A DNA stretch of 64,000 bases from Zonotrichia leucophrys gambelii (lineage: Eukaryota; Chordata; Aves; Passeriformes; Passerellidae), in contig NC_088170.1 in the NCBI RefSeq assembly GCF_028769735.1, positions 65,325,085 through 65,389,084 of the forward strand, given 5' to 3'. How positions within the stretch are numbered: position 1 is the stretch's first letter; the number at the start of each line of letters is the position of its first letter. The notes below the pieces were generated by a model. That model searched no databases. It saw nothing but the letters and a program-made list of their open reading frames with translations, and was not told the origin of the DNA. This document shows, piece after piece, positions 33,947-46,442 of this stretch. Position numbers and translations under genes: made by a program.

Positions 33947-36017
33947 GTCCAGATCCTATAATTTTCCTAGAGGAGAATGCACTCAGGTGTGTTTCCCACA
34001 GAATTCACATGCTGACCATGGGGCACTAAGGGTTTTTCCCCCAGCTGCCATGGGAAGTTGACCTGGAGCATTTTGGGGTTTCTCCCCCATTCACCTGGCG
34101 TTTTGCTGCCACCCTGCTGGATAGTGCATCAAAAAAGGTAATTTTTTGATTCCACCTGTTTCCACTTCATGGTGGATCTGAGGCATCCCCACAACCCCAT
34201 GTACCTTATGAGAAAACATGGTCTTCCTCCTCATAAAGGAGCAGTTTGGAAATTCCATTCTTGTTTCAGCATCATTCTTTACCTGGTTGCCTTGAAGAGA
34301 TCTTGTATTTAAGCGCAGTGAAAGATTCCGGGGAAAAAGCAGCATTGCTGCTGTAAAAGGCTGTGCAAAGCAGTTTTGGGCAAGAGGGAGGAAGGAAAGG
34401 GCTGAAATGTTAAACACATCATTTCGGATTGGCAAAATTTCCAGGTTTTGATTTATAGCTTCATCACCAAGTAGATTAATGTGGAATTCAAACACAACCA
34501 GCTCTTTGCTTTCCTTCCAGGCCTGACATATTAACATTTCCCATTAATCTAGTCAGCTCCAGCAGGATGAAGGCTGAGGAAATGGGGGATTAGGCATGTG
34601 GGAGTGATGGGTGGGCAGGGGAAAAGAGCCAGCAAAATTCACTTTAGTTAGCTAACTAGCTAAAGTAGAGAGCATGGGGCTTTTTTCAGGTCTCAGGTTC
34701 TACCTGGAGCTGTTTCTGACTCTCTTAAAGACAGCAAACTCTGATTCTTTCTCTGGGCAGAGGGGTTTCAGTGGGGCTGCTGACTCATGAGCACAGTGCT
34801 GGAGGTGGGCACTGGTGCCCCATGGATTTGAGCATGAAGGGCTCTTTGCTGGCCACTATTCTCATGCCATCCTCACTTTGTCCTGCCCCAGTGCAGTGGG
34901 GTTCAGGGGGCTCCAGGCCTCCAATCTGCCCAATTCCCACTTTTGTGGGGAGGCAACTATTCCTTCTTTTCCCCAGCACTCTTTGCTGATCTAGCCCACA
35001 GTCTCTGGAGCTGCCCTGGAGACTTCTCAAACTTTATTGCTACATATTTCAGCATTTATGAGGTTTGAACTACTTCTCTTTGGAAAAAAAAATAAAAGGG
35101 AGAGCAATGAAAATACCCAATGCAACAACAACTAACAAAAATTACACCAAAAAAACAAGAGAGGGGAAAACAGCCATCCACCCAGAGCTGCAGAAAGGCC
35201 TAATGAGCCTCATTGTGTTTCCAAAGGCAGCTCTGGAACTTGTGGCTTGCAGAGTTTCTCACCCCATCTTCATTACAGGCAGAGCAAAGAGGGTTAGACA
35301 GCAAGAGGAGGGGAAATGCAAATGCTAACAATTCATTTTTGCCAGAAATCATATCCAACAGACAGGGAAAAAAAATAAAAAAGCCTGTGGGGAAACCTCA
35401 AGGCATTTCCATTCAAATTGTCTATGAGGAAAGCACAAGAGTGCTCACTAAATTCCTACCCCCAGGTATTTTTATAGCACACTGTAAAGTTGCCTCCAGC
35501 ATTTGACACAGACTTCCCCTGCCTTTGTGGGGCTGGGACAATCTGGTAGGATCTGTGTCATGCCATCAGCCCCACCACAGCCCCTTGGGGGCCAACGTGG
35601 ACCTGCACCAGGCTGGGGCTTGTGCTCACTGATTATTAGCAAACAGAACCCTCTGGTGTTTTCCATGGGCTGCAGCTCATCCAGAGCTGCTAGAAAATAA
35701 GGGGGACCTTAAACAAACACGAACCCTCCTATGTGCCTTTACATGAACTTTTAGGGATGGTAGGAGGAGACTGTGTGGTCCAGTCTCATGACTGAGCTTT
35801 TTTGGGTTCAATAAATACAGCAGCCCCTTAAAGGAGGAGATGTACTTGGCTTTGCTTTGCTGCCCTGTGAATTCTTCCAACCTACCTCCCTCCCTGTGGG
35901 TAACACTCAACCCCAATTCCAGGCTGTTCCCAGGAGTCTGGCTGCCCCTGTTTGGGACATGGGAAAAGCCCTTCAGGGTGTTAAATCCACCCCACTAATA
36001 AATGGGTTAGGATTGCC
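33947..36017. other. No recognised repeat; one candidate upstream exon (separate entry)
   Basis: Apart from the block at 34283-34345 on the minus strand I see no supported exon. An A-rich stretch lies at about 35080-35160. Confidence 0.4.
34283..34345 (-). CDS. Possible upstream first coding exon of the minus-strand gene
   Basis: On the minus strand a block from an acceptor-like CTTTTACAG (exon start 34350) to a good donor AACCAG|GTAAAG holds an ATG at 34343-34345 and 21 open codons, ending in phase 0. That is the phase required if 28898-28967 is used as an internal exon. The joined protein would be 262 residues. It lies within a 148-codon open stretch (34091-34537), so openness alone says little. 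Confidence 0.25.
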
Positions 36018-36399
36018 TGTGACAGTGCTCACAGGGGTCTCAAGTTGAGGGAAGAGATGAGAATCTGACTCCATGTTTCAGAAGGTTTATTATTTTATGA
36101 TATATATTATATTAAAACTATACTAAAATAATAGAAGAAAAGATTTCATCAGAAGGCTAGCTAAGAATAGAAAAATAATAGAATGAATAACAAAAGCTTC
36201 TGTCTCGGACAGAGAGTCCGAGCCAGCTGACTGTGATTGGCCATTAATTAGAAACAACCACATGAGACCAATCACAGATCCACCTGTTGCATTTTACAGC
36301 AGCAGATAATCATTGTTTACATTTTGTTCCTGAGGCCTCTCAGCTTCTCAAGAGAAAAAATCCTAAAGAAAGGATTTTTCAGAAAATATCATAGCTACA
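36018..36399 (-). mobile_element. Solo LTR, family 1, copy 2, with 6-base target duplication
   Basis: A complete LTR of 382 bases: on the plus strand it runs from TGTGACAGTGCTCACAGG to GCTACA. It is flanked by perfect 6-base direct repeats ATTGCC (36012-36017 and 36400-36405). Landmarks are shared with the copies at 19.9, 49.4 and 51.6 kb. The first bases of the LTR 5' end have diverged. A 6-base duplication fits a class II (beta-like) endogenous retrovirus; that class call is inference. Confidence 0.93.
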
Positions 36400-37733
36400 A
36401 TTGCCAGTGCAGCTTATAGAGGCCACCAGCTTGAGCCAACACAATCAATTCTGAATTGTTCCTAGCCAGGCTGCATCTGAGTCTGTCCCAAGGCTGAGCT
36501 CTCTTGAAGTCACCACCAATGACTTGGGTGTTCCTGCACCATCTTTGCTTTAGTCTGCAAGGGATGGAAACTGTGCTCTCCACAGGGAATACAAACTGTC
36601 TCAGCTGTGAGACAATCTCCAGCAGTTCACCCTTCTCATAACAAAAATGCATCTTGCAGCAAAGCAAGGGAAGTATTTTTTGATCCCCTGGGTTTGCAGA
36701 GGCCAGGTCTGAACTGCTTCTTCCTAGGCTTAGCTATTTTCATGCTAGAATCATGAGATGGCATGCATCTTCTGTTCCTTTATTTATCATAAATTAGGTA
36801 ATTCATCCATGCTGATTCCTTCCAAGATAGGCATCTTGTGCAAGTCATTCTCTAGAGGTGCCAAGCCCTTTGTGTGGAGAGCAGAAAGAGCTGAGACTGC
36901 TAAACCCAACTGCATGCACAAGCATTAAACACCCACAGTCCTGTGACCTGCAGCTCAGTCATGCTGTTCTGATTAAATATACATCATCCAAGGCCTGGGT
37001 GGAAAATTCTGGAAGCCTGCAGGAAGGTCAGCAACTGTCAGGACACTGCCCAGCAGTCCTGCTTGAGTCATCAAGCTTTGGCTGCTGGAGTTACCACAAC
37101 GTGCTCTGTACTGGGATAGGCCCCCAGGAACCTGCTTTTGGTAAAGAGCTTGGCTTCCCCAGAGAGACATTTGTGAGCACTTCAAACCTCTAAAGTAATT
37201 GAAAACAGCAGGGAGTTTTGCCAGCAGCATTTTTGTTTGGTTCCACCATTTCTGCCTCAAAGAGAAATCCGTCTTGAATATACAGCTCAGAGTAGCCCCA
37301 GAACAGGTCCAGCCCCATCAGGCTTCCACATGTGTCTGCTCTTGCACAAGAGAAAATGATCATGGGGAAAAAAGGCTTTTTCCTTCACTGTTTGCAACAT
37401 GCCTTTGATGCCAGAGTCATGCCATTGCACCAGAGTCCTTGTGCAATGGACTCCATTTCCTTCAGATGTTGTCCTGGAGCAAAGGTGGGGCTGGCTGGGG
37501 CCACTGAGCCCATCCTGCCCTGCCTGTGTCTGCAGCTGCACCCAAGAGGCTGCCATGCATCATCTGTGCTCTTCACACTCAGCCAACAGCACCCAATAGT
37601 TGAGAGAGAAACAGGAGCTCTAGGCCATGGGAGTTTTGGGGGAAAACCAGGCCAAATTAGGTGCTCCAAATCTCAGGAGTTTGCAGTTTATTGCAGCCCT
37701 GAGACACATGAAAAGTCTCTGTTTCGGCCCACG
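36400..37733. other. No gene recognised
   Basis: No supported exon and no further repeat before the next LTR. The 190-codon frame that starts at 37332 runs into the LTR and is not a gene. Confidence 0.4.
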
Positions 37734-38124
37734 TGTTCGAAGAATGAGTTGGAGCTCTTCAGTTCTCAGTCTCAGGGTTGTTTATTATATCTTATCTATA
37801 AAAATTTTTCTCCTGTCCAGCCGAGGTCCGCTCAGCAGGACAGACAGAGACACTCTGACTGCCCCGGGGTGATGTTATCTCTTTATACTACAAACTACAT
37901 ATAACATGTTTACGATTATTTTCCAACACCTATCACCTATGTTAGACAGTGAACTTCTACTCTAAACCAATCCCAAAGTACCAACATCACAACAGAAGAA
38001 GGAGGTAGAGAAGAAGAAGAAGAAAGGTTGGACACGCCCAAGTCCCTCCATCTTGTCCCCAAAACCACTATTCTAAAAAACCCCAAAAGCTACTTTTTCA
38101 CCTAGTGATAATTTTATTATTACA
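37734..38124 (-). mobile_element. LTR, family 2, 391 bases
   Basis: Plus-strand ends are TGTTCGAAGAATGAG and TTATTACA, so on the minus strand it begins TGTAATAATAAAATT and ends TTCGAACA, proper TG...CA termini. Reading minus, it holds the GGGGACAAGATGGAGGG block, short TTC repeats, a TTTATAGATAAGATATAATA-type region with AATAAA near 37782, and a GC-rich part around CCCCGGGGCAG. Its 5' side on the minus strand adjoins retroviral interior at 38125 and beyond, so this is the 3' LTR of a partial provirus. Confidence 0.85.
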
Positions 38125-38480
38125 CTACTTAAACTTCTGTGGCTTTCAGGTCTTCATACAAAGCTGGTAATTTGCTCCATGGGTCATAATCAAACCCACA
38201 GGTGTTCTGGGCTGTGTGCCAGGGTCTCTGAGCCCCCTGGCAGGGGTCCAGCAACTCTGGACACCCAGAGGGATGTACTGAGTTCCAATATCCAAAGATG
38301 ACTCTTTTATGATAGCAAAAAAAGAACAGAATAAAGGCACTGAATGCCACCCAAGTGTAAGTACCAGAGGGGGATGAAAATGAGGGATGGCTTGCCTCTC
38401 CTTTGTCCCTCTGTCCCTCCCAGGTTGGATGGAGGAGGATAAACCTGTGCACCTTTGACACTCACAAGTGGCTACAGGCA
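38125..38480 (-). pseudogene. Retroviral interior remnant, C-terminal frame
   Basis: On the minus strand a 110-codon frame (38461 to 38129) ends in a TAA five bases before the LTR. It has a hydrophobic stretch of about 20 residues near its middle, followed by basic residues and a roughly 50-residue tail. A membrane anchor with a tail just before the 3' LTR is what the end of an envelope gene looks like, but I cannot confirm the family. The last 45 bases recur in the 15.7 kb fragment. The start of the frame is arbitrary, since the upstream provirus is missing. Confidence 0.5.
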
Positions 38481-41400
38481 ACATTTGCACATTAATTACT
38501 TCTTAAGCTTAAATATAAATTTCAGATTTCTAGTGTCCATTCCTTTTGATTCATCTGTAAGACTCTTCATTTAAATCTCCTGTGCACTGCGTGTGTTCAA
38601 GTGAGCTCACAGCAGAGGAGGGTTGTTGTTTTCCTAAATTTGAATCTTATGAGCCCAAGCTGGAGGGAAACATGGAATTTCAAACCCTGCCTTTTTTCCT
38701 TCCTCTCCTTTCAGTCCAGGAGGGGCCTTTTTTTAACCATGTGAGTCCCCTGAGACTCCAAAACAGCTGACAAAGTGCAGTTTCAGGCCAGTCCTATCCC
38801 CTGCTCCTGGAGAAGAGATCTGCATGGCAGCCAGTGCTAAGGCCCAGCTACAAAAAGTTATCCAAGGTCAAATTCCTCCATGCTCCCAACTTCCATCTAC
38901 CCCCCAATGGGGATTAAAGTCTGTCCAGCACCTGGCAGGAGTCACCCCATGCCTTCAGCATTGCATAACCTGCAATGTTGTGTGCAGTTCCTCACCAACC
39001 TCACTGTCACTGTGCTGCTGGAGCTGCTGAACACTGGGGTTTGAGGGGCTCTCATAAAGCTCAGGAGGGCAGGAATGTGGGGTTTACAGCCACTGCAAGC
39101 CTGCTTTGCTCCACTTCCTCTGTGTTCTTAACCCCTCTGTGTTCAGGGGCTTAGCACATTTGTACTGTCACTTCCATGCCCATAATGAGGCAGATTATGA
39201 TGAAGAGAGACCTGATTGAGGGCTGGCAATCTTTATGTTATGCAAGTTGCTGTACTTGGGTTGACCTCTGCTTTTTCTTCTTTTTTTTAATGTTTTTTTT
39301 TAATATTCTTCAGAACCCCACAGCCAGGGCAGTCTGGAGTCATGCAGGTCCTCATGTGCACAGCCACAGCTGAGACAACAGCTTTGAGTAGCATCAGGGC
39401 TGCAGGCTGAGCTGGGCTTTGCAAAACCTCAGGTGATCAATCAGGGGCTTTTCAAAACCAGACTGCAAACGAGGAACTGTTTGTGCCAGACAAATCATAT
39501 CAGAGCAGCCACTGGGATGAGGGGGTAGTGAAGGAGGAAGGGGAATAAACAGCACAGGAGTTGGGTAATTTCTAATTAAAGTGAGAATAGAGCCAGTGTT
39601 CATCTCAGAAAAGAGAAGTTCTGGGAAGTTCAGTGCATTGCATATTCTCAGGCATTCGTCATCTGAAATGTCTTTTAATTGCCAGTATTATATCATATCA
39701 CAAACATTCTTGTAATTTATCAGTCATAACCTCCTACAAAGGGATTCTTTCATTCAAGCCATTTTCACAGAAATCTTTTCCCCTTGGATCCACACTCAGA
39801 CCGGGAATCTGGAAGCGGAACTTTTTTCTTCTTTTTTATTCTAAACACAAGTTGTTGCTTTGCAGACAACGTTTCACTAACGGACTGTGTCCCAGTTTCA
39901 ACTTCTTTCCTCTCCATCCCACGATAATCAGCTCTTAACAGCTCTCCTTCCTCTTATGGTAAAAGCTGAAATGTAAATAATCAGGATGTCCCAAGTGTCA
40001 GGAGCCAGCTGAGTCCTGCTAGCCCAGACCGTGGGTCTCCGGCACTCGGCTGCCTTAAACATTTGGCTCAGCCAACAGACTGTATTTATAATGTAAACTC
40101 CCCCTGTCAGCTCCTAACTCCTGGCTCCAGTTTTAGAAAATTTAACATTTCTGGGGGCTGTATTTTCCCACCACTTAGTCAAGAGCTGAAATTTTTCCTC
40201 TCAGAAAATACACTTGTGTGTCAAAGGCCAACAACGAAAAAAATATCAGTAGTTTTGCAGCCTAAATATAGCGCAGAGCTGAGATCCCAAATTCCTGTGA
40301 AAGAGCCAGTGTAAACAGCCATAGTCTGTGCAACCTGGGAGGGGGCTGCACCCATGGCTTTTTCCTTATGTTATTGTACACCACAGTGCCTGGATGTCCT
40401 GGAATGGATGAGGAGCCCTTTGTGCAGGGACATCCTGGCCAAAGCCCTTCCCATCTATGGCTTTCATTATCCAACCTCAGCTAAAAGCTTCAGAGGCACC
40501 CCAGCCTGGAGATGCTGTCCTTGCACTGGCTTACACCCACAAGGGGTTGGTTGGGTGATCTTGATGTGAAAGCCTCAGGTTCAAGTGCTGCCCTTCAAGT
40601 TGCATTGCAAGGATAAGCCATGAGGATGATCCCCCTGTGAACACAGAAACAGCCAGAAGAAATTAAGCCTTAGCATTCTGTTGGGTGCTGGTCACCAACA
40701 CTGACTCCAAGGAATAATCCACTGCCATCATGAGTGGGAGAATGTACAATAGCAAAACTAATCACATCCTTACCCACAGATGGTTTAACAAGGACAAACT
40801 CATTCCTCTGATCCATCTCATATTACAGCTCATACATAAAGCAAGAAGTTCATACATAAACTCTTTCCTACCAGTAGCTGGGGTGACCAGGAGAGATGGA
40901 TCCATTTGCCCTGCAGAGGTCTAGGATTGCCCAGGACCATCTTCCACACACTCCACCTTCAGCCTAGGCCAGTGTCTCTCATTTATTAGTAAACATGGAT
41001 AATGTCTTAACCATTAGCTGTAGATGGGAAAAACATGATAACCATTAGAGCTTCCCCTCCCTCTTGTATCAGGCTTGGGAGGGTTGGAATTAAATGAAAC
41101 CTGGCCAAGGGAAGTCCAGGAGGGAATAGTGCTGAAATGGTTTGTGAATGCTCAAGGGTGGGCACGGTTAATTTCTGTCAAAGCTGATAACGCTGGTTTA
41201 CCACATCCCTTTTCATTTCACTCACCCAACTCTCAGTGGATCTCATTATCCTCGAATTCATTCAAGAGTCCCCATCTCCTCTAACAGGGCTCCAGACACC
41301 TTGCAGGTCTCCAGGGATTAATTGATATTAATACAGAGCAGTCATAAGTTTTCTCAGTGGGGCATTTGCTCCCATGTCTCACAAGTTTGTTGTGTTTCAG

Positions 41401-44400
41401 GGATGAGTATATTTGGATGGCCTCTTGGGATTTTCTCCAAAGGTTTTTTCAAAGGAAAGGTCTTCTCCAAACCTTTCTACCCACATGTATCTTTTCCTGG
41501 GGTGTGCTTTCCTCTTTCATTCTCAGCCACTATTTGCTTTGGTGCAGCCAGGCTGCTGTTTAGTACCAGGTATGAGACAGAGTGGGGTGACAGACCCAAA
41601 GGGATGACAAGCCTGCAGCCTTGGAGAGCTGCAGTGCCATTGAAATACCAAATATCTGCCCTCTTACAGATTCAGGCAGATCTGCTATTTGTCCTCTTGC
41701 TTTCCAGTATTTTTTGCTATGCCTGTTCTTGCCAGGAGCTGCACCCTATCTCGTGTTCATAAGCAAATTAAAGTGCTTGCAGGTGACACTGCTCCCAACC
41801 TCCTCTGAGGCACAACCCAAATGCAGCTCAAGGTGCCAAGTGCTGCTTCACAAGCCCATGGTGCACCCCAGGAGTGAGAGCAGCTGAGTGATTGAGCATT
41901 GTAGTGCAGCAGCTGTGCAGCATGGGACCAGCTATTTGAAGAAGGCTCCTATGTTAGTCATCACTGACCTCATTTTGATGACCCATCAATATGCTCATCC
42001 TTTCATTTCAAAATACCCAGAAAGCCTTCATGCAAAATGAAGCACACTCAGGAAAAAATACTCCAAAAGGATTTTGCTGGGCTCTTTGGCAGTTTGGGAA
42101 ATCTGCAGAATCACTATCATTTGACATTTTTCATAGCTATTTTTTAAAAAAGGAGTTTGAAATTAGTACTGTAAGAGCCATGTGGAATCTGGAGTCAGAC
42201 TGGGACAAAGCTGGATCTCAAATCAGCAGTTGTTCTGTTCTGGACTGGGGAGGGTTTTGGGGCTTATTCAGTTTCTCAGCTGAATGCTGGGAAATGGTGA
42301 ATAAGCTGCTTCATATTTGAAGGAAAGACATGAATAGCAATGTTAATTTAAAAGGAGAAATTTGCCTCTGATCCATTGTCCTGGCCTGGGACAAGGACAC
42401 TGGGCTCTGCAGCCAGCTCTGCCAAGGACTCTGCAGCATCTTGGGATCTTGCAAGACCTGTGATGTCTGTGTTTCCTCCTCTGTTGTCCAGAATTGCTTT
42501 GGGACAATCTGAGTGTATAAAAGTGCACTTGACAAGAGATTTCAGCCAAGCTACAAAAGCTGCACTGTGCATAATGAACTCCTAATGAGAGAGGGCACCA
42601 TCCTTCAGCACCAAATTCATGCAGCCAGTGCAGTCATGGGCCTTCATCTTGCAAATGCAAGGGACAGCTTCCACACCATGGGCTGACAGGAGCCAAGCTG
42701 CTGTGCAGAGCTGAGACCACAAATCAGGAGGCAGAGCTGGATTAACTTGTATGTACAGCAGGACTGGTGTAGGTGTGTTTTGTGGTCCTGCTATGCTGGG
42801 GTGCTCAGAATTTCTTGCACAAGCAAGAAATATCCCCTTTTCCAGGTTCTTTCAAATCCCTTGAACTTGGATAATTGCCAGGAAACCAAAGGAGCACAGT
42901 GGAAATCCAGCAAATCTCTCTGTTGTCCTTTTCCAGGCAGTGATAGGACTGATAAGGGGTCTTGTTAACAAAAAAAAAAATTAGAGATCCTATTTCTTTC
43001 CCTGTTTTCATAGAACCATTCCTGGTTTCTTTGTGTTTTCCTTCCCTTTCATGAGCCTGAGCATCTGTACCTGAAAGGTTTCACAACCCACCACTAAATG
43101 GCTTCACAAGGCAGCCTTAAACAGGTGCTGTTTGACAGCAGAAACTCAAGCCAGGCACCAACCCCAAGTATTTGCTGAATCAGAGTCTTTAATTGTATTC
43201 AACAATAAAATCTGTAAAGTGAGGAGCAGTGAGAGAACTTGAACAACAAAACATGATATTTACCAGTAAAACATCTAACCCAGGGAATGGACAGAGGAGA
43301 GAGGAATTAGGAGAAGGCAGGAAGCTGTGATGCACAGTACCACCTAGTGACAGAGCCTGGCTGCATGAGAAGGGCAATCCCATGTCTGCAAAGTTCAGGG
43401 TCCATTTCCCAATCCCATCCTTAATCCGATTTCCCAACTGCGCCACATCCGTGACCATCTCCAGCAGCGGAGGGACAGCACCATTCCAGCAGCTGCTGAT
43501 TTTTTCCTCTTTTTCATGGTTTCTTTTCTGCAAAGCAGGGGTTGGATGGGCAGGTTCCTGTGTCCCACCAGAGGCAGCAGTGGGTGCTGTTTTGTTGGCT
43601 GTGTGGGGCATGCAGGTTGGGCTCAGCGCGCATCTCCCACTGAATCACCCACGAGGAATTCCTCAGTGCATTGTGCAAGCAGGGAAGGGAAAAATGCAGG
43701 GTCCAGTGAGTAATGCAGCCTTTCAGGGCATCTGAAATGAAAAGAAATGCCACTAACTTGTTCCATTTGTAGAAACGATGTGAAAGAGCAGTGTGACAGG
43801 CTCTGCTCAAGAGCGGGCTTGTAACCAACCTTTTCCATTAATTTCTTTTCAAAGAATTGCTTATTGAAGGCTAAGCTGCTTTTTATAAGCCTTAGAGGCT
43901 GAGTGTGTCTTTGCCCTTTTTTATTATTATTGCTGCTTCTCTCCCTTGCTCTCTTTTTAGAGAAAGCAGTTACTGTACAGTGGTGGTGTTTCTCTCTCTG
44001 AGACAAGCCCAGCATCAAGATGGGAATTCTGTCACCTTTTGGCAGAGGTGGGATTGCATACAGCAAAGTGAACTCAAAGAAATCCAGCTCTGTTGAATTT
44101 CCCCATATTCCAGCCCACAGGTTTACCCATGATCCAAGCAGATGTGCTTGAAAGAATTTGATTCCTTCTCCTCATTTACACACGTTCTGGAGCGAGGGCT
44201 AAAAGGCTCCGCTCAGTCTCCACGTGTGGGTGAGCAGCACAAGAGCTGGTGGGAGGCAGCACAAGAGCTCTGCGCCTCCCTGCAAGGCCCCATCCACATG
44301 CAGGGCTCCTGCACACATTCTGCCCTAAATGTTTGTGTGAATTGCAGTGGGGCTGGAAGAGCCTGGGGCCACCCCCTGTGCTCTGGGTTTTGTATCAGCA

Positions 44401-44420
44401 GGCAGGGTGGGTGTGTGTAA
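38481..44420. other. About 6 kb without recognised gene or large repeat
   Basis: Open frames up to 147 codons (for example 41322-41762 and 43623-44066) have no coding-like codon use or paired borders. T-rich runs lie at 39280-39305 and an A run at 42969-42980. This would be intron or intergenic DNA. Confidence 0.4.
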
Positions 44421-44466
44421 GGTTAGAGTTGGGGTCAGGGTTAGGGTTAAGGTTAAGGTTAGGGTA
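44421..44466 (+). repeat. Short interstitial telomere-like repeat
   Basis: Seven hexamers in exact register, all variants of GGTTAG: GGTTAG, AGTTGG, GGTCAG, GGTTAG, GGTTAA, GGTTAA, GGTTAG. The vertebrate telomere G-strand is on the plus strand. Too short to mark a chromosome fusion. Confidence 0.85.
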
Positions 44467-46197
44467 GCCTTTTTGTCCTCCCAGAGAAAGGATATTCAGG
44501 CTCTCTCCTGGTCCTCACCTAAATCTTCCCTAGTTGATGGATTGACTCTTGCTTGCATACCAAGCAAGCTGAGATGATATTCTTAAACTGACATCCCTTC
44601 CCTGAATTTCACTAAAGACTGGATGGGAACCCAAACAGCAATGCTGCCTTTCTTTCAGTTGCTAAAATCTACTAAATCACTGGAGTGCAAGAAAAAATAG
44701 CACATTTGTTGGGGCCACCAACATTATTTTGTCCTGAAAAAGGTAATGTAAAGCTCCTGAGTGCAGCAAGAGCACCTGGCCCCTGCCACCCATGGAATGA
44801 GGCCTCTCATGCAGACAGCCACCCCACACCAAGTACAGCATTTCCAGCATGGTTTCTTCTTAGCTTTCTTACTCTTCTTGAGCTCATTGCTTTTTTGTTT
44901 CCCACAATCCATGGTGCTATGTCCAGCTCTGGAGGAGCTCCTGCAGCTGGGTAAACACTCCTGAGTGAATGGGGCCCTTCACAATGGAGCCACCAGGAAA
45001 TCCAAACACTGTAAAGGCCAACAATTCAGCAGGGACATAATCCTGTCATTACAAGCCAAGCACCAGGAAAACACAGTCTGAACTGAGTTGCACCCCAAAC
45101 AATAGGTTATCCATCCCACAGGTCTCAAGGAGTGGCTCTTTCCCTTGAATTCAGCCATTCTGCAGATGGATTTTGGAATCTCCTCCCTCCCCAACCAGGA
45201 TATTGAGATGTCTCCCCATCAGATTTTGGGATGTTCCCCCTCCCCACCCTGGATGTTCCAGCTACATTAGGCTGTACCAGCCCCACTGCCCTTACAGGCC
45301 TACAGTCCTTGTGCAGATGGGATGGAGGGATGATAAATGCAGAAATATTACCTGGTTGAATTCTGTCCATGTTTCTGCAGGGGTGAATGTGAATTATGCG
45401 AGTGAATTTACTGCTGATTTATCCCAGCCAGGTTGATGGAGAGCTGGGTCAGGTTGGCTGCTTCCACAGGCACAGGGGTTTATGGGCTTTTAGGCAGCAG
45501 GGTAAGGAGCAGAAGTGGAGGAGTCTATCCCGTAATGTTTTTCCCTGGCATGTGGGAAGAGGTGCTGGAAATCCAGTGTCATTTACTTCTGTCTGTGCAT
45601 TTGTACAGTGGCTTTGTCCACTGTGGTCTCTTCTGACTCTCAGGTTCCTTGCTTGGACCCCTGCAAGCTCCCTTTCCCCAGGATGTACTAATCATATATA
45701 TTTTTCTGGGATGCAATCACATGCAAAGCAACTCTCATTAATCTCTGTCCATTGCTTCAAGGCAAACTTCCTTAGCTGTAAATTGCAGATTTTACCAGGA
45801 TCTGACCTTGAGCAGAGAAGCCAATATAATACATGCTGATATGGGCAAACTGGCTGTGAGTCTCAAGTGAGCAAACACCAAGCCAAATCCCAAAGTCCAG
45901 AATTAGGCAGCTTTATAGTAACTGAGGAGCTGGCTCACTGTGCTATTGGCATACAGGGAAATTAATCATATCCTGCAACAGCGTTCACAGGATGTGTTTG
46001 ATTTATTACTAATCCTGTACACCCTTGCAGCTGCTGATGTGCTGCCAGAGGGGGCTGTAATGATGCAGCTGGCACCCCTGTCGTGGCAGCCATCAACTCT
46101 GCCAGGGCCTGCTGCTGGATCCATCATCCTCAGCATCTCCTACCTGAGCTGAAAAATCAAGCCCTGGAGCTCAGAGTTTAAGTTTGCCTCCTATATA
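44467..46197. other. No gene recognised
   Basis: No supported exon. Short open frames on both strands only. Confidence 0.4.
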
Positions 46198-46317
46198 ATT
46201 TATATTTATATTTATATTTATATTTATATTTATATTTATATTTATATTTATATTTATATTTATATTTATATTTATATTTATATTTATATTTATATTTATA
46301 TTTATATTTATATTTAT
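46198..46317. repeat. Perfect hexanucleotide array (TATATT)20
   Basis: 120 bases of uninterrupted TATATT, ended by TATTAT. Complete purity over 20 units suggests a young, length-variable array. AT-rich imperfect repeats follow at 46345-46442 (ATAATAGATATT-type words). Confidence 0.97.
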
Positions 46318-46442
46318 TATTGTTATCGCTTCTTATACAAGGATAAGAATATATAATATGCCCAGAGCGAGGGAGTATGTGTAAAATAATAGATATTTGA
46401 AATAATAGATATTAGATATTAGATATTAAAATAATATATACT

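Noticed and set aside
34091..34537. 148-codon minus-strand frame
   Set aside because: As a whole it has no coding-type codon use. Only the part at 34283-34345 with good borders is kept as a weak candidate exon.
37332..37904. 190-codon plus-strand frame
   Set aside because: It runs from unique sequence straight into the antisense strand of the LTR at 37734, so it is a chance frame.
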